A DNA stretch of 64,000 nucleotides from Bufo bufo (lineage: Eukaryota > Chordata > Amphibia > Anura > Bufonidae), in NCBI RefSeq assembly GCF_905171765.1, contig NC_053390.1, positions 578,486,471-578,550,470 on the forward strand, in the 5' to 3' direction. Below the pieces are notes generated by a model that saw only the letters and a list, made by a program, of their open reading frames with translations, searched no databases and had not been told where the DNA came from. A program made the position numbers and the translations under genes. Positions 42,770 to 53,774 of this stretch are shown here, piece after piece; position 1 is the first letter of the stretch, and every line of letters begins with the position of its first letter.

Positions 42770-43688
42770 GTTATGGGATGTTAAACAAGACACGTTCACA
42801 TTTCAAACATCAGTCTGTGACAAGCCCTTCACAAAATGAGGAGTACTGTCTGCAGTAAACAGTATCTATGATCCCTTGGGATTTATAGCACCCTTTACTA
42901 TTCAGGGCAAGATATTACTCGGACAACTTACTTCAGAGAACACTGACTGGGATACCCCTTTACCCAAAGAGAAACAACAGAGTTGGGAATCCTTGAAGCA
43001 GTCCCTCCAGGCATCGGAACAGTTTAAGATACCACGATCTTACACTCTTGCGTCCTTAAAGAATGGCAACAAGTGTAAATGGGAATTTAACCCGCCACAT
43101 TCTTCACATATGGGAGGCTCTTGGGAACGCATGATTAGGATTTTGAGAAAAATTCTGGACTCTATGCTGCTGCACCAAAAATCTTCCCAGCTCACACATG
43201 AAGTCTTGGTCACCTTCCTTGCAGAGGTGTCCGCCATAATCAATGCAAGACCACTTGTTCCTGTTTCCTCAGACCCAGAGTCTCCAGTATTGCTTACTCC
43301 AGCCACCCTTCTAACACAAAAGATCGGAATAGCCACTATTCCTCCTCAGGTCTTTGATTGTCCAAATGTTTACAACCACCAATGGAAACGGGTTCAACAT
43401 CTTGCTAATGGTTTTTGGAGCTGTTGGAAGATGGATTACCTTTGCAACCTTCAAAGTCGTAGAAAATGGCAAATCAGCAAACCCGACCTGCAAGCCAGGG
43501 ACATAGTTATCCTAAAAGAAAGGCCTATGGGTCTTATTACAAAGACTATTTCAAGTAATGACGGGAAGGTGCGGAAAGCAGAAGTTAAGATAATGAAAGA
43601 AGGTTCTGCAAGACACTACTTCAGACCCATAAACCAGCTGGTACAGCTTCTGCCTAAACAGGAAGATGAACTCCTCACGCTGACCTGA
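42770..43688 (+). pseudogene. BEL/Pao post-RT and integrase region
   Basis: YDPLGFIAPFTIQGK starts the Pao-specific region. After SYTLASL the frame passes directly into the end of the integrase (EFNPPHSSHMGGSWERMIR, INARPL). The RNase H and the N-terminal integrase are therefore deleted in frame. The C-terminal domain has WKRVQHLANGFWSCW, ARDIVILKERP and YFRPINQLV. The integrase would join element cDNA to the genome; its catalytic first half is missing. Confidence 0.88.
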
Positions 43689-43945
43689 TGCAAAGACAGG
43701 TAAGAAGGACTGGTGCTGTTGCTGCCTTCCCCTCTGAAGATGAACTCACAGATCTATCTTCCTCCTACCGCTGTCTACACTTTAAAGAGTACATCTACAA
43801 GTATGGTAGTGATGTTTTCCTCGTTAATGCATTTTTTGTTGTTCTTTTTCGTTTTGCAGATGTTCCAGAAGAGAAACATCTATTATACATGGACTTGAAC
43901 TAAAGTTTATTATTGTTATTAGAAATCATAGATTTCGACAGGGAG

Positions 43946-44296
43946 TGTCACATGCATGGTTTGCCTTTTTATCCTGTGTGTCCATTCTCTCTTCCCTTCA
44001 TGCTGTCCTCTCTGTATATTCTGCTCCCCTCCCTCCTTTGCATTCTGGCTTCACTCTTCATCTAAGCCACATGTATTCTGTTAGCTGCTCCCAGCATGAT
44101 TTTTTAACCTATCCATTTGTTCATCGGTGTATGATCTGCACAGTTTGGAATAAACTTCTCCAAGAGCTACAAGGTGTCATTTGGATAGTCACTGTCAGCC
44201 AATAATGTCAAATAAGATTGATAGTTACCGATATCTCACCACAACTGTAAGTTACAGAGATCACACTTTCAATGCTTAGATTGGAGAGGCAGAACA
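43946..44296 (+). repeat. BEL/Pao 3' LTR
   Basis: Starts TGTCACATGCATGG right after a polypurine tract. It contains GGAATAAACTTCTCC, a likely polyadenylation area, and ends at ...GCAGAACA before the 74-bp repeats resume. Right end by TG...CA rule. Confidence 0.7.
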
Positions 44297-44720
44297 AGGC
44301 CACTAAACACTTTTACCACAAATAACTGCAACAGTGATGTGCATATATATTTTTCTTTCTGTACTGAAATAGGCCACTACACGTTTTAACACAAATAACT
44401 GCAACAGTGAAGTACGTGTCTATTTTTCTATCCGAACTGAAATAGGCCACTAAACACTTTTACCACAAATAACTGCAACAGTAAAGTGTGTATATATTTT
44501 TCTTTCTGTAATGAAATAGCCCACTAAATGCTTTTACCATAAATAACTGCAACAGTGAAATGCATGTATATTTTTCTTTCTGTACTGAAATGGCCCACTA
44601 CACGCTTTCGCCACAAATAACTGCAACAGTGAAGTGAGTATATATTTATCTTTCTGAACTGAAATAGGCCACTAAACGCTTTTACCACATTTAACTGCAA
44701 AACTGCATATAATTTTTTCT
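44297..44720 (-). repeat. 74-bp hAT subterminal repeats, right block
   Basis: AATAACTGCAACAGTGA occurs at 44321, 44394, 44468, 44542 and 44616, spacing 73-74 bp, then a diverged unit. It continues the array at 39569-39817. Confidence 0.9.
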
Positions 44721-45286
44721 TTTTCCACAGATATAAGCCACTAAAGACTTTTCAACATAGCACTTGCACCCCAAGAACAAATTGCTTGAATGACAGAGTT
44801 GTATAATGGATATTTGGATCCCCAAATAATCTTTCCCTGCACTTGTAAATTGCTTTTCAAGCACTGTCCCTAGCGCTTTTTGATGTCTCTCCCTGCACTA
44901 AGAGGCTGTGAAATGATTCCTCCAGATCCTTTCCCTGCACTTATAAATCGTTATTCAGATTTTTTTTTCGCAATGAGGTTTTTCCTATTGCTGTCCCTAG
45001 CACCTCCTCATGTCTGTCCCTGCACTCAGAACGCTGGAAAATGTCTGATTCTAAAATGGCCGCCGTATTTATAGGGCTGTGACATTACAGGGCTAGCTGG
45101 CTGCTGATTGGCTGCATGCAGGCATGTCAATCTGGGTGATCCCACCTTCCCAGAGTTCCTTGCCCCATGTCCTCAGTCCTCACACGTGTAGTCGCCATTT
45201 TAGGAAAAATTGTGATTCGTTACCACGAAGCTCCAGGAAATTTTGCATCGAATTCCACTTCGTCTGATTCAATTTGCTCATCTCTA
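44721..45286 (-). mobile_element. hAT terminus, same family as 55702
   Basis: This 0.57 kb flank runs from the 74-bp array to the terminus TTGCTCATCTCTA at 45274-45286. It is a diverged reverse complement of 55702-56270, sharing CACACGTGTAG.CGCCATTTTAGG and the ATTCCACTTCGTC words. The 8 bases outside are GATGTAAC. Its opposite end is unclear (31611 is a candidate by orientation, but the flanks do not match). Confidence 0.75.
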
Positions 45287-45347
45287 GATGTAACTATAGC
45301 CTTTAAATATTGCATTATTACAGAAGGATCAAATTGTAACACCCTAA

Positions 45348-45717
45348 GGCCTCATGCACACGACCGTTGCCCGGCCGTGTCCTTATTGCGGCTCGCAAAC
45401 AGCGGGTCCGCAATACGAAGGACATCGGCCTTGTGCTCCTTGCATCATGCATGCGGATCCATTTACTTGATTGGGTTTGCAATCTGAAGCTGCGTTGCAG
45501 AACAGAGGCATGGAACCCCACGGAAGCACTATGGAGTGCGGAAGCACTACGGAGAACATTCTATTTTTTTGCAGTGCGGATGGATCACGGACCCATTGAA
45601 GTTGAATGGGTCTGGATCCGCCCCGGCCGCCGCATGGATGTTGCCCGTGCATTGGGGACCGCAAATTGCGGTCCCCAATGCATGGAACGACCGCACAACG
45701 GCTGTGTGCATGAGGCC
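45348..45717. mobile_element. MITE with TAA duplication, 370 bp
   Basis: Ends GGCCTCATGCACACGACCG and CGGCTGTGTGCATGAGGCC, flanked by TAA at 45345-45347 and 45718-45720. Consistent with PIF/Harbinger-type non-autonomous elements. GC-rich interior, no gene. Confidence 0.85.
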
Positions 45718-45940
45718 TAAGGTTGAGAAATCAAATTGTTTGGTGCTCACTTAAAATACTCAAACTGATATATATATATATTTTTTTTAAACTGATTATG
45801 CAGAATTCTGTTTTGGTCTGTGTATAGAAATTTTAAGACTGTAAGTATTGTAACTGAAACATTTAGTCTAGGACTTCAGGGAAACATGGAGTTGCCCATA
45901 AATTGCTGTAAAATCACAGCAAAATTCAATCTCAATCCAT
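45718..45940. other. Unassigned sequence with TA tract
   Basis: A short (TA)n and T-run at about 45762-45788. Nothing else recognised. Confidence 0.3.
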
Positions 45941-46062
45941 CAGTGGTGGCTGTGCTTGCACATTATAGGAAAAAGCACCAGCCTTTGTGCGCTCCCACCG
46001 TCCCGGCCCCCAGAGAGGCCAGTGCTTTTTCCTGTAGGTGCAAGCATGACCACCACTGATTG
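45941..46062. repeat. Hairpin-forming repeat
   Basis: ATCAGTGGTGGCTGTGCTTGC...GGAAAAAGCAC pairs with GTGCTTTTTCCTG...GCAAGCATGACCACCACTGAT, arms of about 40 bp. The sequence to its right (46120-46210) recurs diverged at 53800-53890, so it is part of a dispersed MITE-like family. Confidence 0.7.
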
Positions 46063-46456
46063 CAGGGTGGTCGTAACCATGGAAATGAACAGTGCATAAT
46101 GCAATGGAAAAATGACTCCAGCCAGCAAAGGAGGCAATATAGGCAATCACAATACTTTAGGAAGTGTCATGTATTAACTTTGTCTATGTGATAAATGCTG
46201 TCTGCTTAAGGCAATACTATACATAGCAAAAAGACTTCTAGCGTGTGGCGAGCATTGCTGACATTCTTTTGATTTATGAGACCCAGTATATGAGAGATCA
46301 CATACAGGATATAATTTCCCATCTTTGTGTATAAGCTTTATCAGAGCCTAAAGCTCAATATTGATTTTACTACCTTTAGCTTAAGATGTCCCCCATTATG
46401 AATTGCTGCTTGATAATTGCTACTTGTTCTCATTTTTATACTGTACCTTCTTTTAG

Positions 46457-46559
46457 GCCTTTAATGTGTATACGTTGGAAGAACTTGATAAGGTGTTGAT
46501 GAAGTCATTAAAAAACAAGCTTTCATCTTGTGACCATAACCTTCACGAGCACAGGATAA
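46457..46559 (+). other. Candidate host-gene internal exon
   Basis: A pyrimidine-rich tract ending CTTCTTTTAG precedes 46457, and GTAAGT begins at 46560. The 103-bp interval has one open frame (34 codons plus one base), starting AFNVYTLEELDKVLMKSLKN; the other two frames have stops. The composition is protein-like and it is not in an identified transposon. I do not recognise the gene. No neighbouring exon was found, so it could be chance or an exon of a gene with long introns. Confidence 0.35.
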
Positions 46560-47230
46560 GTAAGTATTTTATCCAAGACCTTTCTGATTTAGTTAGTGAT
46601 CTCTGCTAAATTATTTTATACATTATGCAAAATGCTGAGCTTTGGGCAGAGCAATTTTGTCTCACAAAATGGGGAATAATCCACAAAAACATTGACTCTT
46701 AATGGTGGCAAGGAAGTTATTTTCACTTACAGGAAACTTGAGACTTACTGTCCATAGACAACATGCTAGTAGGGCTCAAAGGACATGTGTTATCAGAGAA
46801 TGACCTATTGTTTAAATCAGGTTTTTATGTTAAACAAATTTGTTTTAGATTTTTTATTAATTTTCCATGTCACTATCTTTTAAAACAAATGTATGAAATC
46901 CTGCAATTTAACACTGGTCACTAAGCCTAAAATATGTTAAGACTTCCTGTCTTTTAGAGCAGCTACATGGGCTAGGGACTCCATCGACTTACATATGAGA
47001 GTTTTCTAGCCATGCTCTGTTACCTGTGCAGAGGTCAGGGTGGAGCTGATAAGCTGAGATGTCAACTACAGTGAATGGTGGATACTGTGTTATCTATACA
47101 CAAAGGTGTTACTTGTCCTTGTAATTCTGACTGTGGTGATGGTGATAATAGCTACTGAAAAGTTACCTGTAAAGAACAGAAAATCATGACCTATTATTAC
47201 ACTTAGTTGCCAGTGTGAAAATTGCAGGAT
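46560..47230. other. Unassigned, intron-like sequence
   Basis: No element or gene recognised. Confidence 0.3.
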
Positions 47231-47734
47231 TAGGCCAAATTCACACTTCAGTTATTTGATCAGTTATTTCTAGGGACGAGTTAAGCGAGCTTCGGATCCA
47301 AGATCCAAAGTCGCTTGACTCCAAACGTTTAATGCTGTACGGAAATGCGTCACCATACAGCATTAAAATGTATGCGCTTCAGAGAGGGAAATTCGTTATC
47401 CGGAAGTCTTGCGGGACTTCGGTGAATAACGTCGGCATTTGATTATTAAACTGGAAAACCATTTTAAAACCGGTATCCGTCAGCTTTGGTACCAATTGGT
47501 ACCTCGGTACTGGAGCCGAATTCAGAATCAAGTTTTAAAAAGGTTATAAAGTGGAAAAATCCCAAAGTTATTTACCAAAGTCCCACGAAACTTTGGTGAT
47601 AACAAATTTTCCTCTCCAGAGCCCATACATTTTAATGCTGTATGGAGGCACATCTAGCCATTTTAAAACATTCCCGGAGAACCCTTTGACGATGGATTGC
47701 TTCATTTTGGAGAGAATTGGCTGAGGCAGAACCG
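47231..47734. mobile_element. MITE fragments: TTA-type end followed by a hAT-type palindromic piece
   Basis: TTAGGCCAAATTCACACTTCAG at 47230 resembles the other TTA-type MITE ends. It is followed at 47271 by TAGGGACGAGTTAAGCGAGC, a hAT-like terminus. The interior contains inverted segments: CATACAGCATTAAAATGTATG near 47345 pairs with CATACATTTTAATGCTGTATG near 47624. Right ends of both are missing or too diverged to define. Confidence 0.5.
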
Positions 47735-47738
47735 TTAA

Positions 47739-48399
47739 AGGTGTTCTCTGGGAATTCAGAAAATGAAAATACTTAAATATTACTTTATTATAAATATATT
47801 CCCAAATACATTTAATTAGTTTGTTTTGTCTGGGGAGAAATCATTGGGAGAAATAAAATGGCTGCCATCCTATTAGTACACATTGAGCTAAAGAGCTGCC
47901 TTATCTTCCTCTCCACTCTAATTGTCAGGGATTATTATAATGCAACTGATAAGAACTTTAGCTGAATCTCTGTGGTAAATAAGGGACAGGACAGACTGTG
48001 ATAATGTGGCGCTGTGGTAATGGAGACTGCATACAAGTGCTTCTGGTTATTAGCCACATCCCTATGTTCATTTCATCCTCGTCTCTGTCTCATGTTTGTC
48101 TCATGAACATTCCTACAGAGATTCAGCTAATGGTCTTATCTATATTCAGGATCATAATCCCTGACAAATAGAGCAGAGAGGAGGATGAGACAGCTCTTTA
48201 GCTCAGTGAAGTAACTTGTCCTGCTGTGTAATTAGAACAGGTTTTGTGTGTACTAATAGGACAGCGGCCATTTTATTTCGCCTGATGATTGCTCCCTAGA
48301 CAAAACGAACCATTATAACTAATGAAAAGCATTTGGGAATATATTTATAATATAGTAATATTTAAGTATTTTTATTTTCTTAATTTACGGAGAACCCCT
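47739..48399. mobile_element. MITE with TTAA duplication, 661 bp
   Basis: TTAA at 47735-47738 and 48400-48403 flanks ends AGGTGTTCTC and GAGAACCCCT. Long internal inverted arms (AAATATTACTTTATTATAAAT near 47775, complement near 48330). TTAA targets fit Kolobok or piggyBac-type elements; I cannot decide. No gene. Confidence 0.8.
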
Positions 48400-48429
48400 T
48401 TAAGAGCTTTTCCCAAAGCCCGAGCTAAG

Positions 48430-48672
48430 CTTGCGCAACTGCCTACCCCTTGAAATAGAAGACTTGCTTCATGCTGCTCCTGTTCTCCTCGCTGTCTCCA
48501 CTTTCTCCATCTTCCAGTCCGTGCACTGTTTACATCCAGCAGTGCAATGACATGATGTGGCCATACGGGGACTGGAAGATGGAGAAAGCAGAGGCAACGA
48601 GCAGGACCAGAGCAGCAAGGAGATGGTAAGTATGAATCTTCTACTTCAGGGGCACGCTGCAGGCAGTTTCTG
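48430..48672. repeat. Inverted repeat, arms about 95 bp
   Basis: GCAACTGCCTACCCC...CTCCATCTTCCAGTCC is mirrored by GGACTGGAAGATGGAGAAAG...GGCAGTTTC. Probably a MITE, but no duplication was found. Confidence 0.65.
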
Positions 48673-50025
48673 AAAAATCTATATTACTGGAAAACACCTT
48701 TTAGCTTTCTTACTTTAAGGAGTTTATGTGTATGCATACATGTCCATATCTATGTAACTTGGATTTATGTGTTGTTCCCAGTTGTTTCTGGCCATATGCA
48801 TCCTGTTGCAATGTTACTACCTCTGTGTTTGTCTTCAGTGTACAAATATAATTTAATTCCAATTTATGCCTTAATCCTGTGGTTCATCTGATGATTACAG
48901 TGATGCACAAAATGTATCTGCAAAGTTGTTCGTACAAGAAAAAAAGAAAAAAGTTAAAGAACTCTAAATGAGGTCAAATTGCTGTTTGATGATAAACTCT
49001 AAGTAATGGCTCAGTGGAAGACTGTAAAATTGTAGCTTGAGGCACGGGGTATGTTCATCAAAATGTGTTGTGAATTGTCTCAGAAGTTAGAAACATTAAT
49101 GGTTGAAGCTTTGCTTTGAATCGTATGCTCAGAATAGCATCTCAACCTATGTACAGTTCCCCACACTTATGCAAAATGTACAGGTTTATAAGACCAATGG
49201 TAATAATTAAGTGCAATTATAAAGTTCAAATCTGGAAAACCAATGTAAACACTGTTCATTCTCTGCATGAAAACATTGGGATATTTGCATCTCCTGTTTA
49301 ATTATGTGGATAAGGCAAGACTCATGTCTAGCTGCGGTTACCATTAAATTTGCTGGAAAAAACAGCACAACATTCATGACAATTTCTCCCAGCAAAATCA
49401 GGGCCGTCATAACAGAACCTGTCAGTGGGGTCGTGTCAGGTGCATTTGGTGTCTGTCATAGGATAGATCCAACTCTCATTATTAGTTTTTTACAGAATAG
49501 AAAACTGGGAATGCATTTTTCACCTTAAGAACCAAGCCAAATTTAGCAAATCTAACATGTCACTTTATGTGCTAATAACTTTTAAATGCTTTTGCTTTCC
49601 AAGCCATGTTGAGATTATTTTCTCGTGACACATTGTACCTTATGTTAGTGGTAAATTTGAATCAATATGTTTTACCTTTATTTAGAAAAAAAATCCCAAA
49701 TTTACAGAAAATTTAGGAAAATTGTCTATTTTATAAATGTAAATGTCCCTGCTTTTAAGATAAATAGTGATACCTCATTAAATAGTTATTAATTAACATT
49801 CATCATGTGTCTACTTTATATTGACATCATTTTGCACAGTAAATGTCATTTAAGGACACTAGAAGGCTTAAAATTCGAGGAGCAATTTTTAAAAATGTAA
49901 TGAAAATACCCCAAACTGACTTTAAGGACCAATTTAGTTCTGAGACTACCCATAAATGACCCCATTTTAGAAACTACATTTCTCAATCTATTGAAAACTA
50001 ATTTTAGAAATGTAAAACCATTTCT
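48673..50025. other. Mostly unassigned; dispersed repeat at the right
   Basis: No gene recognised. From about 49500 the sequence (for example ACCCCATTTTAGAAACTACA at about 49959) is a diverged form of a repeat that continues to the right at 51011-51440 (TTTTGAAATCTACACCCC). The Penelope-like insertion at 50043 separates the two. Confidence 0.4.
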
Positions 50026-50042
50026 GTACCCGATATGTTGTG
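50026..50042. repeat. Target duplication of Penelope-like insertion, left
   Basis: GTACCCGATATGTTGTG; copy at 51011-51027 with one mismatch. Confidence 0.7.
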
Positions 50043-51010
50043 ATAGAGCAAATATAGTGGAGAACATAAAAAAAAAAAGTTTATTAATGATGGTATGATT
50101 AAAAATACATAACAAGGGTGTGTGGCCTAAAACCGTACACAATGATGGGCTTATTGTGGGTCAGATAGCTAATATATAGAGTCCACTAAGACTGCCTGGG
50201 TATAGCGCTAATCTAGCCATGGCACTATGATGGCCATCATAGTGCCATGGCTATACCAGAGCCACATTAGCACGCCGACTCTCAAACTAGAGAGTGCGGC
50301 TTAGGCAGGCTTTATTTATTTGTTTGGTGCTATACACCTTATCAGCTCCTGAGGAAGTGCACTATTCAGTGCACAGAAACGCTTCGAGCCTTATTTGATT
50401 TACACTCTGGCCGGGTTGCACTGATAGTTGGCTGTGTAGCGGCGATATCAGATGTCCACCTTACCGGCCTAAGCTAGGCCCCATTGCAATTGTACACAGT
50501 GGATGGCAGAGTGCACGGCCATCCCCTGTGTGACAATCAAGTATCCAGTAGCAACTTTGTTGCAGTCTCTGTATTCTGTGCGGGATACTCTGCTCTAGTC
50601 CACATGTTTGACCCTATTGTAACTTTGGGACATAGTGGCATAATATACATCATCTGCCATGCATTGTCCAATGCAACATATTTATTAGTAGGGTCTTTAC
50701 CTCGGGTATGGGTTGTATCTCTGGATATTTGGTCTGCATATCTAAGTGTATCCACAAACTGGCAAATGCTTTATTGGTATTGAGTGCTATATTAGCGCTA
50801 TACCCAGGCAGTCTCAGTGGACCTTACATATTAGCTATCTGACTCCCAGTAAGCCCATCATTTTGTACTGTTTTAGGACACACACCCGTGTTATGTATTT
50901 TTAATCATATCATCATTAATAAACTCTTATTTTATTTTAATGTCCTCCACTATATTTGCTCTATCATCTACTACGTGGACGTATACTTTCTCACTACTTA
51001 ATTAGGTTTT
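50043..51010. mobile_element. Penelope-like insertion with inverted arms
   Basis: About 170 bp from 50043 (ATAGAGCAAATATAGTGGAG...) is repeated as reverse complement at about 50790-50970 (...CTCCACTATATTTGCTCTAT). A hammerhead-like motif lies at 50349-50380. A 17-bp near-identical duplication flanks it. No coding frame is convincing. The inverted arms plus hammerhead-like motif mirror the coding copy at 22396-26442, so I infer a non-autonomous relative. Confidence 0.6.
50349..50380 (+). ncRNA. Hammerhead-ribozyme-like motif 3
   Basis: CTGAGGA (matches CUGANGA), then A, a perfect 7-bp hairpin GTGCACT-ATTC-AGTGCAC, then A and GAAACGC. Same layout as motif 2. Cleavage-site strand not identified. 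Confidence 0.45.
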
Positions 51011-51027
51011 GTACCCAATATGTTGTG
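51011..51027. repeat. Target duplication of Penelope-like insertion, right
   Basis: GTACCCAATATGTTGTG, one mismatch from 50026-50042. Confidence 0.7.
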
Positions 51028-51603
51028 CCCAACAAGTGTTAGTTGCAAAACTCAGCCCTCTTATTATCACCCTAAATTTGGCCTTATTCTTTTGCATGAA
51101 TGTATGGTAGGGCTCAGGAGGAAAAGAACACCATTTGCATTTTGAGGCCCAATATGGTGATGTACACCACGTGTGCTGACAACTGTAGAGGCACTGAGGT
51201 AAAAAAATAAGAGGAACCCCTGAGAAGTGACCATATTTTGAAATCTACACCCCGCATGGTATTTATTAAGGGATGTAGTGAGCATTTTGACTCCATATAT
51301 TGTGCCCATCTGGTGCCAACTGCGGCATACCATGCTCTTTAAATTGTTAGGCAGGTTCTACTAGGTACATAAATGCTATTAATGGGGACATAAACTGCTG
51401 TTTGAGTACTCTGCAGGGTTCAGGAGGGAAAGACAACCTCTGGCTTAAAGGGGTTAAAGAAGCACTCCCACAAAAGTTTGAAATATCTGGCCCATTAGAA
51501 AGGTACATGATGTATATTGTAGTGTAGGGTGAACATATATTGGTTTTCAAACATGAGGACATAGCACCCCCTGCCTCTGCCCCCAGCAAACTCCCCACCC
51601 CCC
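51028..51603. other. Dispersed repeat remainder and unassigned sequence
   Basis: Right part of the repeat interrupted at 50043, then AT/GC-mixed sequence without a recognised gene. Confidence 0.4.
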
Positions 51604-52132
51604 TGTCACAGATGAAGTTAGCAGATAGCTGGAACATATAAATAAACGAGCGACTGGCTTGATCCCAAACTTAGGAGCTTATAGGTGAGCCCTATAAAAC
51701 CCTAAGAGCTCTCCCTGACTGCTATGCACATGCAAGGGTCTGTATGGTAGACGATTGCATGCCCGTGTACCTAATACTGTGTGACACCTGAAAACCCTAT
51801 AATAGTGAGGGGACACGACCACCAGCTCCCTGCACTTAATACGGACAGAGTCAGGGTCGCCTAGAATCAAGCCAGCAAGGAAACCCAAAAAAGTAAAATA
51901 CTTATCTGTACAAACAGCAGAAGCAGCCTCCAGCAGTGAACACCTCATCCAGGAAGTAGTATAAACCGGAAAGTGAGGCAGTATTGGAGGGATTATAAAG
52001 GAAGACGATTAGTCGAAATAAGTGACACCTGGCAGAAGGAAAGGAGATGAGAAAGTGAAACCAAAACAAAGAACATCATACAAGAGGTAGAGAAATAGTC
52101 TGCCAGATCTTCTCACAGAACTGGCGGTGACA
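51604..52132. mobile_element. Probable solo LTR, 529 bp
   Basis: Starts TGTCACAGATG and ends GGCGGTGACA. CCCCC lies on both sides (51599-51603 and 52133-52137), which fits a 5-bp duplication but is low complexity. CCTATAAAACCC near 51691 could be a promoter box. No internal retroviral genes adjoin it. Family not identified. Confidence 0.6.
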
Positions 52133-52390
52133 CCCCCACTAGAATCAATTTAGAGTGACTCTACTTTCTAACAAAGTGACTTACAAGTGACATCTCTATG
52201 GATTTCAGTTGTTCACTTTCCTTTTCTTCTCCATTTGGTCCAGACAATCATGTGCAGACATCTTTGGTCACGGTGTAATATCCCCTCTGCTATATAAAAA
52301 GACTTTAGACATTAATAAATGGCACACTGTAAATGGGACTATTACATATTTTACATTAGGGCCCAGGAGATTAGGATGCACCTTTGACTT

Positions 52391-52670
52391 GACCCTATAA
52401 AACTACCTCCCCTCCATCAATCATACCTCAAATCAGGCCTCAAAGTAATGGCTCTCTATAACATCCCTCCCCTTAATCAATCAGACTCTAGGTCAGACCC
52501 AAAAGTAATTTCCCTCTATAACACTCCCCCCTACATCAATCAGACTTCAGATCAGACCCCAAAGTAATGGCCCCTATAACACTTCCCCCTCCATCAATGA
52601 AACATAAGATCCCAAAATAATGGCCCCTATAATACTCCTCCCCTCCAGCAATCAGGCCTCTGATCAGACA
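52391..52670. repeat. Minisatellite, period about 60 bp, 5 units
   Basis: Units begin CTATAACA(C/T)TCC(C/T)CCC and contain ATCAATCAGAC and CAAAGTAATGGC. Spacings vary from about 53 to 62 bp. Confidence 0.8.
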
Positions 52671-53150
52671 AAAATGAATAAATTAAACTTACCTCTCCTG
52701 CTTCAGAAGGCGGCCGGCATTCTGTAAATCCAGAGCACTCCTCTTGCAGCTCTGTATTGACCTGTCAGTGTGCGCCTGTGCACACTACTTCCTTACGCTG
52801 AATGCTGCCAGTACAGCACAGCGCAGCACTCGAGGCAGAAGACCAGGGAGAGGTGAGTAATAGCAGCCCTAGCAGAGCTACACTCACCATTCCCTGGTCT
52901 CATGTACAAAGATGCATAAAAAAAATAAAAAAACACACCTCCATTAGAATGCATTTTAAATACTCCACTCCTTGAGAATACCAGACATTCCAGGCCATTT
53001 AAAAAATCCCTGCCGGACATTTTTTTAGGTCCCAAAAAGAAGACATGACCGGGGAAAGAGATCGTCTGGTCACCCTTTTGTAGTGATGGTAGTCTTTTTA
53101 CTGGTGACTGTACTTGTGAGTTATCTCCTCCCTTCTGGTCCTCAACTTTA
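52671..53150. other. Unassigned sequence
   Basis: No recognised gene or element before the MITE at 53151. Confidence 0.3.
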
Positions 53151-53467
53151 GGTCTCATGCACACAAACGTATTTTCATTCCATGTCCGTTCCTTTTTTTT
53201 TGAGGATCATATACGGAACCATTCATTTTAATGGGTCCGCAAAAAACGGAAGGTACTCTGTGTGCATTCCGTTTCCATATGTCCGTATTTCCGTTCCGCA
53301 AATAAATAGAACATGTCCTATTGTTGTCCACATTACGGTCAAGGATAGGACTGTTTTATTAGGGGCCATCTATTCCGTTCAGAAAAATACAGAATGCACA
53401 CGAATGTCATCCGTATTTTTTGCGGATCCGTTTTTTGGTGACCACAAAATACATGTGTGCATGAGCC
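53151..53467. mobile_element. MITE with TTA duplication, 317 bp
   Basis: Ends GGTCTCATGCACACAAACG and CATGTGTGCATGAGCC; TTA at 53148-53150 and 53468-53470. Its ends are close to those of the MITE at 45348, so the two probably belong to one family. Confidence 0.85.
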
Positions 53468-53608
53468 TTATAGTGTGACCAACACACTGACTCTCCAACT
53501 GACCCAGCATATGTGTGGACAAGAAGGTCAGTTTCTCTATTCATACTCCTATATTCTCATAGCAATGAATAGAGAAACTGACTTCCTGTCCATACAGCTG
53601 AAGAGTTA

Positions 53609-53774
53609 GGGTGGGTTCACATCATGTTTTATGCCTCCATTTGATGTACATGTTCACACAGCCCACCACGTTCTTGTATCCTGCACAGTCTGTATATTTA
53701 TTTTTATTTTTTTTATATAACATCATTCTGAGGCATATGTTTAAAGTATACATTTTTGTGATGTGAACCCAGCC
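53609..53774. mobile_element. MITE with TTA duplication, 166 bp
   Basis: Ends GGGTGGGTTCACATCATG and GTGATGTGAACCCAGCC; TTA at 53606-53608 and 53775-53777. Confidence 0.8.

Larger units (their letters stand above)
39818..44296 (+). mobile_element. BEL/Pao LTR retrotransposon, 5' LTR missing
   Basis: A plus-strand element inserted in the 74-bp repeats; AGGCC(ACT) is present on both sides. Gag, a protease-type region, a damaged reverse transcriptase and an integrase can be read in BEL/Pao order. It ends in a polypurine tract (ACAGGGAG) and a 3' LTR at 43946-44296 beginning TGTCACATGC. I find no matching 5' LTR. Many stops and deletions make it inactive. Confidence 0.88.

Noticed and set aside
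31611..45286. One complete hAT element between these two termini
   Set aside because: Orientation and subterminal repeats are compatible, but the flanks GAACATGA and GATGTAAC do not match. Left as a possibility only.
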